Origin: Selenomonadaceae bacterium | Lineage (GTDB): Bacteria; Bacillota; Negativicutes; Selenomonadales; Selenomonadaceae | Direction of reading: 5' to 3' | Length of the DNA: 64,000 nt | NCBI GenBank assembly: GCA_024698045.1 | Contig: JAILRS010000028.1 | Span: forward strand, 1-64,000 | In this document: positions 1 to 7,671 of the stretch, in pieces | Layout: every line of letters starts with the position of its first letter | Position numbering within the stretch: the first letter of the stretch is position 1 | Made by a program: the position numbers and the translations under genes | Notes under the pieces: model-generated | What the model was told of the DNA's origin: nothing | The model's input: the letters and a program-made list of their open reading frames with translations, nothing else | The model's database searches: none

Positions 1-348
1 CTTGACTGCCGAAACGTAGATATCTGCCTTGATGTGATCCGCCAAAGGTCCCGAAGGTCCCGTAGCGTTAAGATTTATCGTGTAAATTCTTTTCTGCGGA
101 TAAATACCGCAGCGAAGAGTACCGCCGCAATCAATTACCACTACTAAAATTTCATCATCGGGTACACGCGTTTTGAAGCCGTCAACCAATTCGCAGCCCG
201 TCATTTCCGCCAAAGTCTTTGCAACCTGCGACATTACTCCGCCCGTGATGTTGACTACTTTATTTTTCTTACCGTCGGGCACAAGAGTTAAAGACGCTCC
301 GAATCCACCGCTACCGGCCTTGACCACTACCGATTTATAGTCCGCCAT
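1..348 (-). CDS. srlE: PTS glucitol/sorbitol EIIB(C) component, C-terminus cut by window edge
   Basis: This gene encodes the sorbitol-specific EIIB component of a phosphotransferase system, which passes phosphate from EIIA to incoming sorbitol at the inner membrane. The first 116 residues are visible. They contain the family motif DCGGTLRCGIYP at about residues 73-84, where Cys74 is the likely phosphorylated residue, followed by INLNATGPSGPLA. I place the start at ATG 348 because a GGAGG lies about 9 nt upstream. An in-frame ATG at 357 sits too close to that site. It follows srlA by 15 bp, so the two are co-transcribed. The family identity is clear, but the 3' part lies outside the window. 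Confidence 0.93.
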   Translation of the reverse strand, partial: MADYKSVVVKAGSGGFGASLTLVPDGKKNKVVNITGGVMSQVAKTLAEMTGCELVDGFKTRVPDDEILVVVIDCGGTLRCGIYPQKRIYTINLNATGPSGPLADHIKADIYVSAVK

Positions 349-363
349 CTTAATCATCCTCCC

Positions 364-912
364 TCAAGCTTTATTGATTGTCTTGCTGAGCGAAATGCCT
401 TGCTGTTTCTGCACGTATGCGGTAGTGAAATCCGTTACCCAGCCGCGGATAAAGTTTATCACGATACCGATTAACAGATAACGCAGAGCCAAATCGACGG
501 AATTAAGTCCGAGTGTTGTGATGCCGTTGGCTATGCCCAGATAGACAAACAATTCGCCGGGATTGATATGCGGAAATAAACCGTTGAGTGTGTGACAACT
601 TGCCGTTGAGGCGGCGTAATAACCGGGCTTATAAAATTCGGGTAAGAATTTGCCGAGCGATAAGCCCATCGGATTGCAGAAGAAGAATACGCCGACAACC
701 GGTAGGACGATATAGCGCGTGAAAGGATTACCGGCGCAAAGTCCCGCAAATTTTTCGATTCGTTCATTGCCCATGATTTTAACAAGAGCATTCATCGCGA
801 CAAGTAAGCAAATCAACGTTGGGATAATTCCGCTGACCCACCCTGCAAGCGTCTCGCCACCCTTGTTGAACATACCTATAAAGGCTTGGGCGAAAGTTAC
901 CATGACATCCAT
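364..912 (-). CDS. srlA: PTS glucitol/sorbitol EIIC component
   Basis: This is the membrane channel subunit of the sorbitol PTS, which carries sorbitol inward while EIIB phosphorylates it. The 182-residue protein is hydrophobic throughout, with several membrane segments. It has the family features [18 protein letters not shown] near the N-terminus and [20 protein letters not shown] in the middle. Its length matches known SrlA proteins. ATG 912 has a GGGGG ribosome binding site 8 nt upstream. It lies between srlM and srlE on the same strand, which is the usual order in glucitol operons. I am confident of the family; the exact sugar is inferred. Confidence 0.94.
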   Translation of the reverse strand: MDVMVTFAQAFIGMFNKGGETLAGWVSGIIPTLICLLVAMNALVKIMGNERIEKFAGLCAGNPFTRYIVLPVVGVFFFCNPMGLSLGKFLPEFYKPGYYAASTASCHTLNGLFPHINPGELFVYLGIANGITTLGLNSVDLALRYLLIGIVINFIRGWVTDFTTAYVQKQQGISLSKTINKA

Positions 913-1042
913 TGAAGAAACCCCCTAAGAAGTTATGATTTATTTTGGTCGAAGAATGCCATACGGCCGCGCGCTCAAATCTCCGACGCCTGCTGAAGTG
1001 TCCTTTATATTTAACGCCTCTGTTCGGCGATTATCTTCCCTT

Positions 1043-1447
1043 TCAATCTGTCGCTAAATTTTCTTCCGACTTCATCAGTTTATAGGATTCGTAATCGTTT
1101 CTTGCCGAGACTACTGCCGCCGTCTCCTGTTTACCTAATTTCATACTCTTGCAAAGTTCTTCGCTCAGTTCAAACAGTGTCAAGCCGTTAAATTTTTCAA
1201 ACGGACTGAAGTCCGCGAAAACCGTACGCCCCGACATAATTTCACCTTTGAGGATTTTACAATTGTCGTCGATAATAAACAGTACTATTACTCCTGCCAG
1301 AAAACTGCCGCGAGCACGACCGATTGCAACTCGTCCTTCTTGACGCAAATCTCTGATGTGATTGCTGAATTTTTTAAACTGCCGCAATCCGAGTACGGTC
1401 TGCGCTATCCACACCACAACCGCCGCCGCTACAAAGTAACTCAGCAT
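1043..1447 (-). CDS. srlM: Glucitol operon activator protein GutM/SrlM
   Basis: This 134-residue protein has one N-terminal membrane segment (about residues 3-20) and a second hydrophobic stretch near residues 45-62 (GSFLAGVIVLFIID). This matches the GutM family of glucitol operon activators. GutM was described as an activator of the enterobacterial gut operon, though how it acts is poorly understood. The start ATG 1447 has a strong GGAGGG site. The gap to srlA is 130 bp, and the sorbitol regulator ends 15 bp upstream, so the regulator, srlM, srlA and srlE probably form one operon. Confidence 0.88.
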   Translation of the reverse strand: MLSYFVAAAVVVWIAQTVLGLRQFKKFSNHIRDLRQEGRVAIGRARGSFLAGVIVLFIIDDNCKILKGEIMSGRTVFADFSPFEKFNGLTLFELSEELCKSMKLGKQETAAVVSARNDYESYKLMKSEENLATD

Positions 1448-1462
1448 ATCATTTCCCTCCGC

Positions 1463-2401
1463 TTACTCGTTGAGCATTATTTTCGCCGTCATTTCGTCGG
1501 TAATTAAGACATTTATTGCTTGACCTTTGCATGCGCCCATTATCGCCGGAACTTTTTCGCGCGACGACGCCATGCCTATACTGTAATTTAAATTGCGCAG
1601 AGTATTTAAATCCACGCCGATTATTCTGTCCGAAAAATCTGTTTTCACTTCGCGCCCGTTCTTGTCGTAAAATACCGAACAAATTTCGCCGACAGTACCG
1701 GTCTTCGATAAACTTTCTATTGCCTGCCGTCCGAAATCGCCCATCCAAATCAGATTTGACGATTTAACGGGAGCACCTATGCCGACAAGACCGATATCCA
1801 GTTTTTTCCAGAATTCCGATATTTTTTCGTAGTTGGCATCCTGCACAATAGCGTTACGAATTTCCGCGGTACGAGTAATGACGGGAGCATATATGTAGTG
1901 ACAGCGTCCGCCGAAAGCACGAGCCAATTCGTAGCACAGTGTGTTGACATGCAAATCGCTGTCTATATTTTCGGGGCCGCCGTCCAATGGTACAAAGTCC
2001 GCATCAATTTTCGCTACTTTGGATTGTTGAGCATAATGAGTTAATTCGCGAATCGATGTCCCCCATGCCAATCCGACTACTTTTTTATCGGCTATCACTC
2101 TGCGTAACAGTTGCAGTCCGGCGCGTCCCATTGCCTGTTTCACTGCCAGTAAATCGTAACTGCGCGGCACTATGAAACATTCTTTCAAGCCGAATCGTTT
2201 TTCCATTGCCGTTTCTATGTCTTCAAAATTTTCATTGGCTACCGTTATCGTTACTATTCCCTGATCCAGTGCTCTTTTCAGATGTTTACTGATTGTCGTG
2301 CGTTCTACTCCCAGACGTTTGGCGATTTCCGTTTGTTTCATGTGTTCCAAATAGTACATTGTCGAAACCTTTATTAAGATTCTGCGTTCTACAGGTGTCA
2401 T
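1463..2401 (-). CDS. SorC/DeoR-type sugar-binding transcriptional regulator
   Basis: This is a predicted transcription regulator of the sorbitol operon. The N-terminus (about residues 1-55) is a helix-turn-helix with TEIAKRLGVERTTISKHLKRA. The rest is a SorC-type sugar-phosphate-binding domain with GLAWGTSIRELTHY in its middle. An upstream reading-frame extension exists, but ATG 2401 is the better start: it is preceded by AGGAGG at 7-8 nt, and that extension would translate the ribosome binding site. The protein is 312 residues, normal for the family. It sits first in the srl operon and probably responds to sorbitol phosphate, which is inferred from context. A promoter is visible at 2447-2475. 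Confidence 0.88.
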   Translation of the reverse strand: MTPVERRILIKVSTMYYLEHMKQTEIAKRLGVERTTISKHLKRALDQGIVTITVANENFEDIETAMEKRFGLKECFIVPRSYDLLAVKQAMGRAGLQLLRRVIADKKVVGLAWGTSIRELTHYAQQSKVAKIDADFVPLDGGPENIDSDLHVNTLCYELARAFGGRCHYIYAPVITRTAEIRNAIVQDANYEKISEFWKKLDIGLVGIGAPVKSSNLIWMGDFGRQAIESLSKTGTVGEICSVFYDKNGREVKTDFSDRIIGVDLNTLRNLNYSIGMASSREKVPAIMGACKGQAINVLITDEMTAKIMLNE

Positions 2402-2446
2402 GTTGTGTTCCTCCTCACGAAAGTCGTCTGCCCTTGTGTTGATGTG

Positions 2447-2475
2447 ATTGTAAGAAAAAAATTTTACCACTGCAA
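2447..2475 (-). promoter_or_regulatory. Sigma-A-type promoter of the srl operon
   Basis: On the minus strand, TTGCAG (2475-2470) and TACAAT (2452-2447) are separated by exactly 17 bp. The -10 box lies about 45 bp upstream of the regulator's ATG at 2401. No obvious operator palindrome was identified beside it. Confidence 0.65.
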
Positions 2476-2508
2476 GAATTTTGAGCTTACAGAGCACGTT
2501 TTGGAGGC

Positions 2509-2560
2509 AAAAAAATAAAAACCGCCGCGACATTGTCACATTTGAGCAAGTAACGGCGAT
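2509..2560 (-). terminator. Possible terminator upstream of the srl operon
   Basis: A GC stem (CGCCG 2523-2527 with CGGCG 2554-2558) is followed on the minus strand by a run of T residues (A-run 2509-2520 on the plus strand). The loop is long and may hold an inner hairpin. It would stop transcription coming from the lytic transglycosylase gene. The evidence is moderate because the stem is short. Confidence 0.4.
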
Positions 2561-2627
2561 TTTGATATTTGTATAATTTATTCGTCACACAACATATAAC
2601 GGCAACGGTAATTTATTAAGTCGAAAG

Positions 2628-2823
2628 TAATCGCTGCGGTTGAAATAAAATTGACTTGGGGTGTTGATTACGGTTGAGGCCGCCCACGGATGGGCGGCCG
2701 CCGGCAACGTGACGTTGCATCCTGAAATCGCGACAAAGTTTTTGCCAACCGTAATTAATGACCGCGATTGTAAAAATACTTAAGTTGACTTTGAACACTT
2801 TCGGTAACCGACTGAAAGTGCCG
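2628..2823 (+). repeat. Intergenic palindromic repeat, copy R1 (short form)
   Basis: This is the shortest of four related repeats. It begins with a block ending in TTGACTTGGGGTGTTG and has the GC hairpin GGCCGCCCA/TGGGCGGCC at about 2681-2702. It then jumps directly to the CAACGTGACGTTG palindrome and the ACCGTAATTAATGACCGCG block, and ends at TTGACTTTGAA plus a terminal hairpin with CACTTTC/GAAAGTG arms (about 2796-2821). The middle modules of the longer copies (the ACATGGATGT palindrome and the CTTTTCTTTG hairpin) are absent. No gene is supported in this stretch. Confidence 0.8.
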
Positions 2824-2832
2824 CTGTCGCAC

Positions 2833-3465
2833 TCAATGAAGTAAATTGCTGAGCCGCGCAAATTTCAACTCATGCAAAGCAATCGGTGTCGGTCTTAAAT
2901 CCTGTGAGCTGTAAAGTTTGGCGTATTTCTTCCGGCAATGCAGTACACGCTTGACATAATCGCGCGTCTCGGCATAAGGAATTTTATCGACGTCCGAGAA
3001 ATCGTAAGACCAATTATTTTTCTCCATCCATTCCCGAACATTTCCGCGCCCTGCATTGTACGCCGCCAGAATTAAAACTTCGTTGCCTTTGAATTCCTCT
3101 TTCAATTCCGAAAGATACCAAGTGCCATATCGAATATTTATTTCGGGATTGTTTAAATGTTCCAAGTCCTCGGCATATTCGTCGGGAGTTTCGCCGAGTT
3201 GATAGGCAATCCATGCCGCTGTTTCCGGCATTATCTGCATTAATCCAATCGCGCCGCTACGTGAACAGGCTTCCTTTGAAAAATTACTCTCTACTTTCAT
3301 GACCGATATCGCTAAAAATTTATCGACATTCCAACGCGCCGAATAATTTTCCACGGTCGAGCGATACGGGAACGGATACAAAAATTTTTTCTGAACGGAA
3401 GGCATACTTATGAAGAAATAAATCGCAAATATGACAACACAACTCATCAACAATTTTTTTATCAT
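2833..3465 (-). CDS. Lytic transglycosylase, SLT domain
   Basis: This is a predicted murein lytic transglycosylase, which cleaves glycan strands of peptidoglycan in the periplasm. An N-terminal membrane anchor or signal (about residues 3-21) is followed by the SLT fold. The catalytic glutamate is probably Glu59 in SVMKVESNF, and the family motif SGAIGLMQIMPETA and the later AYNAGRGNV are both present. At 210 residues it is a compact single-domain form. I chose ATG 3465 because GGAGG lies 7 nt upstream; a TTG one codon earlier is too close. It is monocistronic, and repeat R1 lies just downstream. Confidence 0.9.
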   Translation of the reverse strand: MIKKLLMSCVVIFAIYFFISMPSVQKKFLYPFPYRSTVENYSARWNVDKFLAISVMKVESNFSKEACSRSGAIGLMQIMPETAAWIAYQLGETPDEYAEDLEHLNNPEINIRYGTWYLSELKEEFKGNEVLILAAYNAGRGNVREWMEKNNWSYDFSDVDKIPYAETRDYVKRVLHCRKKYAKLYSSQDLRPTPIALHELKFARLSNLLH

Positions 3466-3556
3466 CAATCCACCTCCCGAATCATTATGAATATTAAATG
3501 ATTGATAATCTTATGTCAATTATTCACGAGTAAGTAAAAAATTTTTTCAGTGTCTG

Positions 3557-3586
3557 TTCATAGCTTAATAAATTTTGTGTTATAAT
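3557..3586 (+). promoter_or_regulatory. Promoter of the mla envelope cluster
   Basis: TTCATA (3557-3562) and a perfect TATAAT (3581-3586) are 18 bp apart. The -10 box lies 25 bp before the TTG start of mlaE, so the transcript has a very short leader. The -35 match is partial. It probably drives mlaE and at least mlaF and mlaD. Confidence 0.6.
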
Positions 3587-3610
3587 ACTTCGCCGAAAGG
3601 GGGCGGCATA

Positions 3611-4384
3611 TTGCTGACGAAATTTTTTGAGAGAATCGGAGCCTTCGTAATAAAACGCTTGGAAGAATTCGGTACGATAGTTCTGTTGTACATGGATACG
3701 ATAAAACAGAGTATGCACAAGCCGCGAATCCATCATATAATTGCGCAGATGTCACATTTGGGCGTCGACTCTTTGATGATTGTTTCGTTAACGCTGCTCT
3801 TTACGGGCGTGGTTTTCACTTTGCAAACGGCACATGAATTTATTAGATTCGGAGCACAATCGACGGTAGGCGGAGTAATAGCAATAGCAATCGGCAGAGA
3901 ATTGGGACCGGTTTTGGTCGGCGTTGTATGCGCTGGACGTGTGGGTGCGGCTATCACTGCCGAAATAAGTACGATGAAAGTCACCGAACAAATAGACGCG
4001 CTCAAAGTTATGGCAGTCAGTCCCGTCAATTACTTAATAGTGCCGCGCATGATTGCCTGCATGATTGCCGTGCCGATTCTTACGGTCTTCGGCGATTTAA
4101 TCGGAGTCTTCGGCGGCTGGTTGGTTGCCACTCAATATTCCGGCATCAGTTCCTACATGTTCACCAATTCCATTAAAATCTTCGCCGATATTTACGACTT
4201 GACCGGCGGCATGATTAAGGCAATATTTTTCGGCAATGTCATTGCGGTTCTCGGCTGCTACTACGGTTTAAATTGTCCCAATGGTGCGGAGGGCGTCGGC
4301 ATTGCCACCACAAAAACAGTCGTAACCTCAATCATAGTTATCTTTATTTTGAACGCGATATTGACTTTTATAATTTACAGGTAA
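3611..4384 (+). CDS. mlaE: Phospholipid ABC transporter permease MlaE
   Basis: This is the inner-membrane permease of the MlaFED phospholipid transport complex. It has five or so membrane segments and the family motifs GRELGPVLVGVVCAGRVGAAITAEISTM (seen at about residues 92-120 in segments) and EQIDALKVMAVSP. TTG 3611 is taken as the start because a GGGGGCGG site precedes it; reading further upstream would include that site. The length of 257 residues is typical. mlaF begins 6 bp downstream, and a promoter lies just upstream. Assignment to the family is secure. Confidence 0.93.
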   Translation: MLTKFFERIGAFVIKRLEEFGTIVLLYMDTIKQSMHKPRIHHIIAQMSHLGVDSLMIVSLTLLFTGVVFTLQTAHEFIRFGAQSTVGGVIAIAIGRELGPVLVGVVCAGRVGAAITAEISTMKVTEQIDALKVMAVSPVNYLIVPRMIACMIAVPILTVFGDLIGVFGGWLVATQYSGISSYMFTNSIKIFADIYDLTGGMIKAIFFGNVIAVLGCYYGLNCPNGAEGVGIATTKTVVTSIIVIFILNAILTFIIYR

Positions 4385-4390
4385 GATTGT

Positions 4391-5116
4391 ATGATAAAAC
4401 TGATTAACTTATCGAAAGCATACGGGCGAAAGTTGGCCTTGAAGAGTATAAATTTGGAGATAGCCGACGGCGAAACATTGGCGATAATCGGCGGCTCGGG
4501 CAGTGGTAAATCAACACTTCTGCGTTTGATGATTGGTTTGGAAAAACCTACGAGCGGTGAAATTTGGATTGGCAATCAAGAAATTTCCAAATTAACCGAA
4601 GAGGAAATGATGCGTGTGCGATTGCGAATGGGAATGGTCTTTCAATATTCCGCGCTGTTTGATTCGATGACCGTGGGCGAAAATGTTGCCTTCGGACTCG
4701 TGGAACATACGACTTACAGTCAAGAGAAAATCAAGGCGATTGTTCGCGAAAAGTTAAAGCAAGTCGGCCTTGAGGGTATAGAAAATCGTATGCCCAACGA
4801 ATTATCCGGCGGCATGAAAAAACGTGTTTCGTTGGCGCGGGCGATTGCTTTCGGTCCCGAAATTATTTTCTATGACGAACCGAGTTCCGGACTCGATCCC
4901 GTCACTACAGGTAAGATTGACGAATTGATAATCGAAACCCAACGGGCTTTGAACGTCACAAGCATAGTCGTCACTCATGACATGGTCAGCGCGTGCAATA
5001 TCGCAAACAGAATCGCAATGGTTTATAACGGTGAACTTATCGCCGTGGATACCGTGGAAAATTTTAAGAAACTGCAGGAGCCGAAAGTTAGGGAATTTTT
5101 CCGCGTGATAAACTAA
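4391..5116 (+). CDS. mlaF: Phospholipid ABC transporter ATP-binding protein MlaF
   Basis: This is the ATPase subunit of the Mla complex, powering lipid movement between inner-membrane MlaE and the MCE protein MlaD. Visible motifs are Walker A GGSGSGKST (about residues 34-42), signature LSGGMKKR and Walker B IIFYDEPSSGLDP. The change of the usual signature to LSGGM is characteristic of MlaF-type ATPases. The protein has 241 residues, and the gene sits 6 bp after mlaE. No outer-membrane lipoprotein MlaA or periplasmic MlaB/MlaC genes are seen nearby. Confidence 0.94.
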   Translation: MIKLINLSKAYGRKLALKSINLEIADGETLAIIGGSGSGKSTLLRLMIGLEKPTSGEIWIGNQEISKLTEEEMMRVRLRMGMVFQYSALFDSMTVGENVAFGLVEHTTYSQEKIKAIVREKLKQVGLEGIENRMPNELSGGMKKRVSLARAIAFGPEIIFYDEPSSGLDPVTTGKIDELIIETQRALNVTSIVVTHDMVSACNIANRIAMVYNGELIAVDTVENFKKLQEPKVREFFRVIN

Positions 5117-5176
5117 AATTTCTTTTGTAGGCAATTATTTATTCACAACTTTAGTAAAAATTCGGGAGGCGAAGCG

Positions 5177-6481
5177 ATGTCACTTGAAGCAAAAGTCGGG
5201 GCGTTTACGGTTGGCGGAATGATGTTACTGGGTGCAACTACTGTGGGACTCAGTCATTTCGATTTTGGTGGTAGTGATGATTATATTTTGTACGCGGGAT
5301 TTAAACAGGTAATGGGATTGCAACCGCAATCGGATGTTCGTTTGAGCGGCGTACCCGTGGGAAGAGTGACGAAAATAGCCAACGAGGGTACGGGCGTCAC
5401 AATCACAATGTCGGTTAATCCCGATGTTCAAATTCCCAAACAGTCGAAACTCACAATTTCTTCAAACGGTGTCATGGGTGATAAGTTTGTTAATTTTCAG
5501 CCGAAAGTCGATAACGGCGAATATCTGAAAAACGGCGATTATCTGTACGGTGCCGACGAAAACGGTCTTGACAATATGTTCGAAAACCTGACCAAAGTCA
5601 TGGATAAAGTCGAAGATTTATTGCTTGATGTTCATGCGATTATCGGCGACGATGTCTTTAAAAATTCCGTCGTGGAAATGAGCAACAATATGAAAGACGC
5701 GTCTGCCCACATGAATAACATGATGGGAAATTTGGATAATACGGTCGCTAACAATCAAGAGACGTTTAACAATATGGTCGGGCAGCTTAACAGCGCAATG
5801 GAAGGCATGAACCGAACAATGGCGAACGTGGAACACATGAGCGCGAATATCGACAAATTTGCAGGGGATCCGAAGACGGCGGAAGATTTACGGACAACGC
5901 TGGACAATATCGCAACCACGTCGAAAAATGTCGCGAACATGGCGGATAATATGAACAAGTTCGCAGGAGATCCGAAGGTAGCCGAAGATTTAAAGGCAAC
6001 AGTCAGCAATGCACGAAGTATCACCGAACGCGCAGATAAACTTCTAAACAAAGTTGACGGCGCAGCCGATAAAGTTTCTAAGATTGACGTGACTCCCTCG
6101 GTTGATATACTATACAGCGGCAAGGCTCACAACTGGAATACCAACTTTAATTTAGATGTCACGAGTGACGATAAATCTTTGTTAATCGGTGCCGAAGATA
6201 TCGGCAATCACACCAAATTAAATTTGCAAGGCGGCAAAAAATTCAATGAAAATTTCGGTGCTCGCGCAGGAATTATCGCAGGTAAACCCGGCATTGGTCT
6301 TGATGCTTATCTCGGCGATAAAGTTAAACTTTCCGCCGAAGCTTACGACTTTAATCATGGCAGAATCCGCTTGAAGTCACAGTTTCAAGTAGCAAAATCC
6401 ACTTACCTTTTGGGAGAATTGCATAACGTTAACAAAAAAGAAGACCGCGCATTTTATTTCGGCCTCAAACAGGAATTTTAA
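5177..6481 (+). CDS. mlaD: MlaD: MCE-domain protein with predicted C-terminal outer-membrane barrel
   Basis: This is the lipid-conducting MCE subunit of the Mla system. A membrane anchor (about residues 9-25) precedes one MCE domain (about 37-115). A long helical region (about 125-310) follows, in which the block FAGDPK-AEDL occurs twice. The last ~120 residues are rich in alternating beta strands and end in FYFGLKQEF, with a terminal aromatic residue like substrates of BamA. Proteobacterial MlaD is about 180 residues and lacks this tail. A fused MCE-helix-barrel MlaD is known from Veillonella parvula, where it bridges both membranes. This protein has the same layout, and the bridging role here is inferred. 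Confidence 0.92.
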   Translation: MSLEAKVGAFTVGGMMLLGATTVGLSHFDFGGSDDYILYAGFKQVMGLQPQSDVRLSGVPVGRVTKIANEGTGVTITMSVNPDVQIPKQSKLTISSNGVMGDKFVNFQPKVDNGEYLKNGDYLYGADENGLDNMFENLTKVMDKVEDLLLDVHAIIGDDVFKNSVVEMSNNMKDASAHMNNMMGNLDNTVANNQETFNNMVGQLNSAMEGMNRTMANVEHMSANIDKFAGDPKTAEDLRTTLDNIATTSKNVANMADNMNKFAGDPKVAEDLKATVSNARSITERADKLLNKVDGAADKVSKIDVTPSVDILYSGKAHNWNTNFNLDVTSDDKSLLIGAEDIGNHTKLNLQGGKKFNENFGARAGIIAGKPGIGLDAYLGDKVKLSAEAYDFNHGRIRLKSQFQVAKSTYLLGELHNVNKKEDRAFYFGLKQEF

Positions 6482-6550
6482 TTTTATTCGTAAAAGGTAA
6501 ATGCACCGATTATTTTTGCGACGGTTATCGACAATTACGAGGTGTTGCCG

Positions 6551-7591
6551 GTGAAAAAATTTTTAATTTTACTTTTCGCAGTAATGCTCTTATTTACAGG
6601 TTGTTCCGAAGATAAAAAGTCGGTAGAAGTTTCCGTTGCAAAAGTTTTGACGAATAACGAGAATGTAACGGTAAATCACGAGGGCAAAATTTCCTTCGCC
6701 GAAGAAATAAAAATAACGTCGCCGATATCGGGTAAAGTAGTTGCAACTTATTTCGAGGCGGGAAAGAAAGTAACCGAGGGGCAACCGCTTTTTAAAATCG
6801 GCGAACGAAAAGACGATGAAGAATTGTTGAGAGCCAAAGAGAATTTGGGGGAATCGATGGCACTTCTTGCAAGAGAACAATCCGAACTTGCAAAACTTTC
6901 CGCCGCACAAAAACCCGATGAAAATCCTACGCCGGAATTAACCGAAAAGAAAATCACGGTTGAAAATCTTCGTGCGGAACTTGACGAACAAAAAGAGTTA
7001 ATCAAGGAGCTGGAAGAAATCGCGTCAAGCGGAACGGTAAACGCTCCTGCGGCAGGAACATTGAGCGGCGAAAAAATTTCGTTGGGCACACAGGTTACGG
7101 CCAATGAAACAGTATTGACTACGTTGGGCGATATCAATCATGTCTCAATATCCTTCGAGACTTCGGACGAAGAAAAACATTTACTGGTATCGTCGCCCGA
7201 AATCAAAGTCAAATTGAAATCAGTCGACGGATCGATTTACAATCACGAAGGCAAAATCAATTTTGTTCATCCCACAATGCTCGAGGCGGTCTTTGATAAC
7301 CCCGACGAGCAATTGATTGTTGGCGATAACGCAGAAATTATTATTGAAGGAATAAAAATCCCCGAAGGCGTTCTCGTGCCGATTGAGGCCGTTGGCGAAC
7401 GCGACGGGAAAAATTTTATCTTCACGGTTGGCAAAGATAACGAAGCAATTTTAAAGGAAATTACGCTCGGCGGTAAACTGGGCAGTTATTATATAATCAA
7501 TGAAGGCTTGAAAGCTGATGATTCGGTTGTTGTCGAGGGTATGACCAATCTGCGCGAAGGCACACCGCTGAAATGCAATTATGAATTATAA
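6551..7591 (+). CDS. HlyD/RND-type periplasmic adaptor lipoprotein
   Basis: This is a predicted membrane-fusion (adaptor) protein that would link an inner-membrane transporter to a TolC channel. The N-terminus is a lipoprotein signal ending in LLFTGC, so Cys is probably lipidated. After it come a biotinyl-lipoyl-like half (SGKVVATYFEAGKKVTEGQP), a coiled-coil hairpin (about residues 85-160) and the second lipoyl half. GTG 6551 is preferred, as GAGGTG lies 6 nt upstream, over a GTG nine bases earlier. It sits between mlaD and tolC without an inner-membrane pump gene, so its partner could be the Mla complex or a distant transporter. This is inference. Confidence 0.85.
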   Translation: MKKFLILLFAVMLLFTGCSEDKKSVEVSVAKVLTNNENVTVNHEGKISFAEEIKITSPISGKVVATYFEAGKKVTEGQPLFKIGERKDDEELLRAKENLGESMALLAREQSELAKLSAAQKPDENPTPELTEKKITVENLRAELDEQKELIKELEEIASSGTVNAPAAGTLSGEKISLGTQVTANETVLTTLGDINHVSISFETSDEEKHLLVSSPEIKVKLKSVDGSIYNHEGKINFVHPTMLEAVFDNPDEQLIVGDNAEIIIEGIKIPEGVLVPIEAVGERDGKNFIFTVGKDNEAILKEITLGGKLGSYYIINEGLKADDSVVVEGMTNLREGTPLKCNYEL

Positions 7592-7671
7592 ACAATTAGG
7601 GTTGAAACATTGGGGCTGATGATAATCATCCCCGAGAGTTTAATTAAACCCAATTCGGAGGAAAGATTAAG

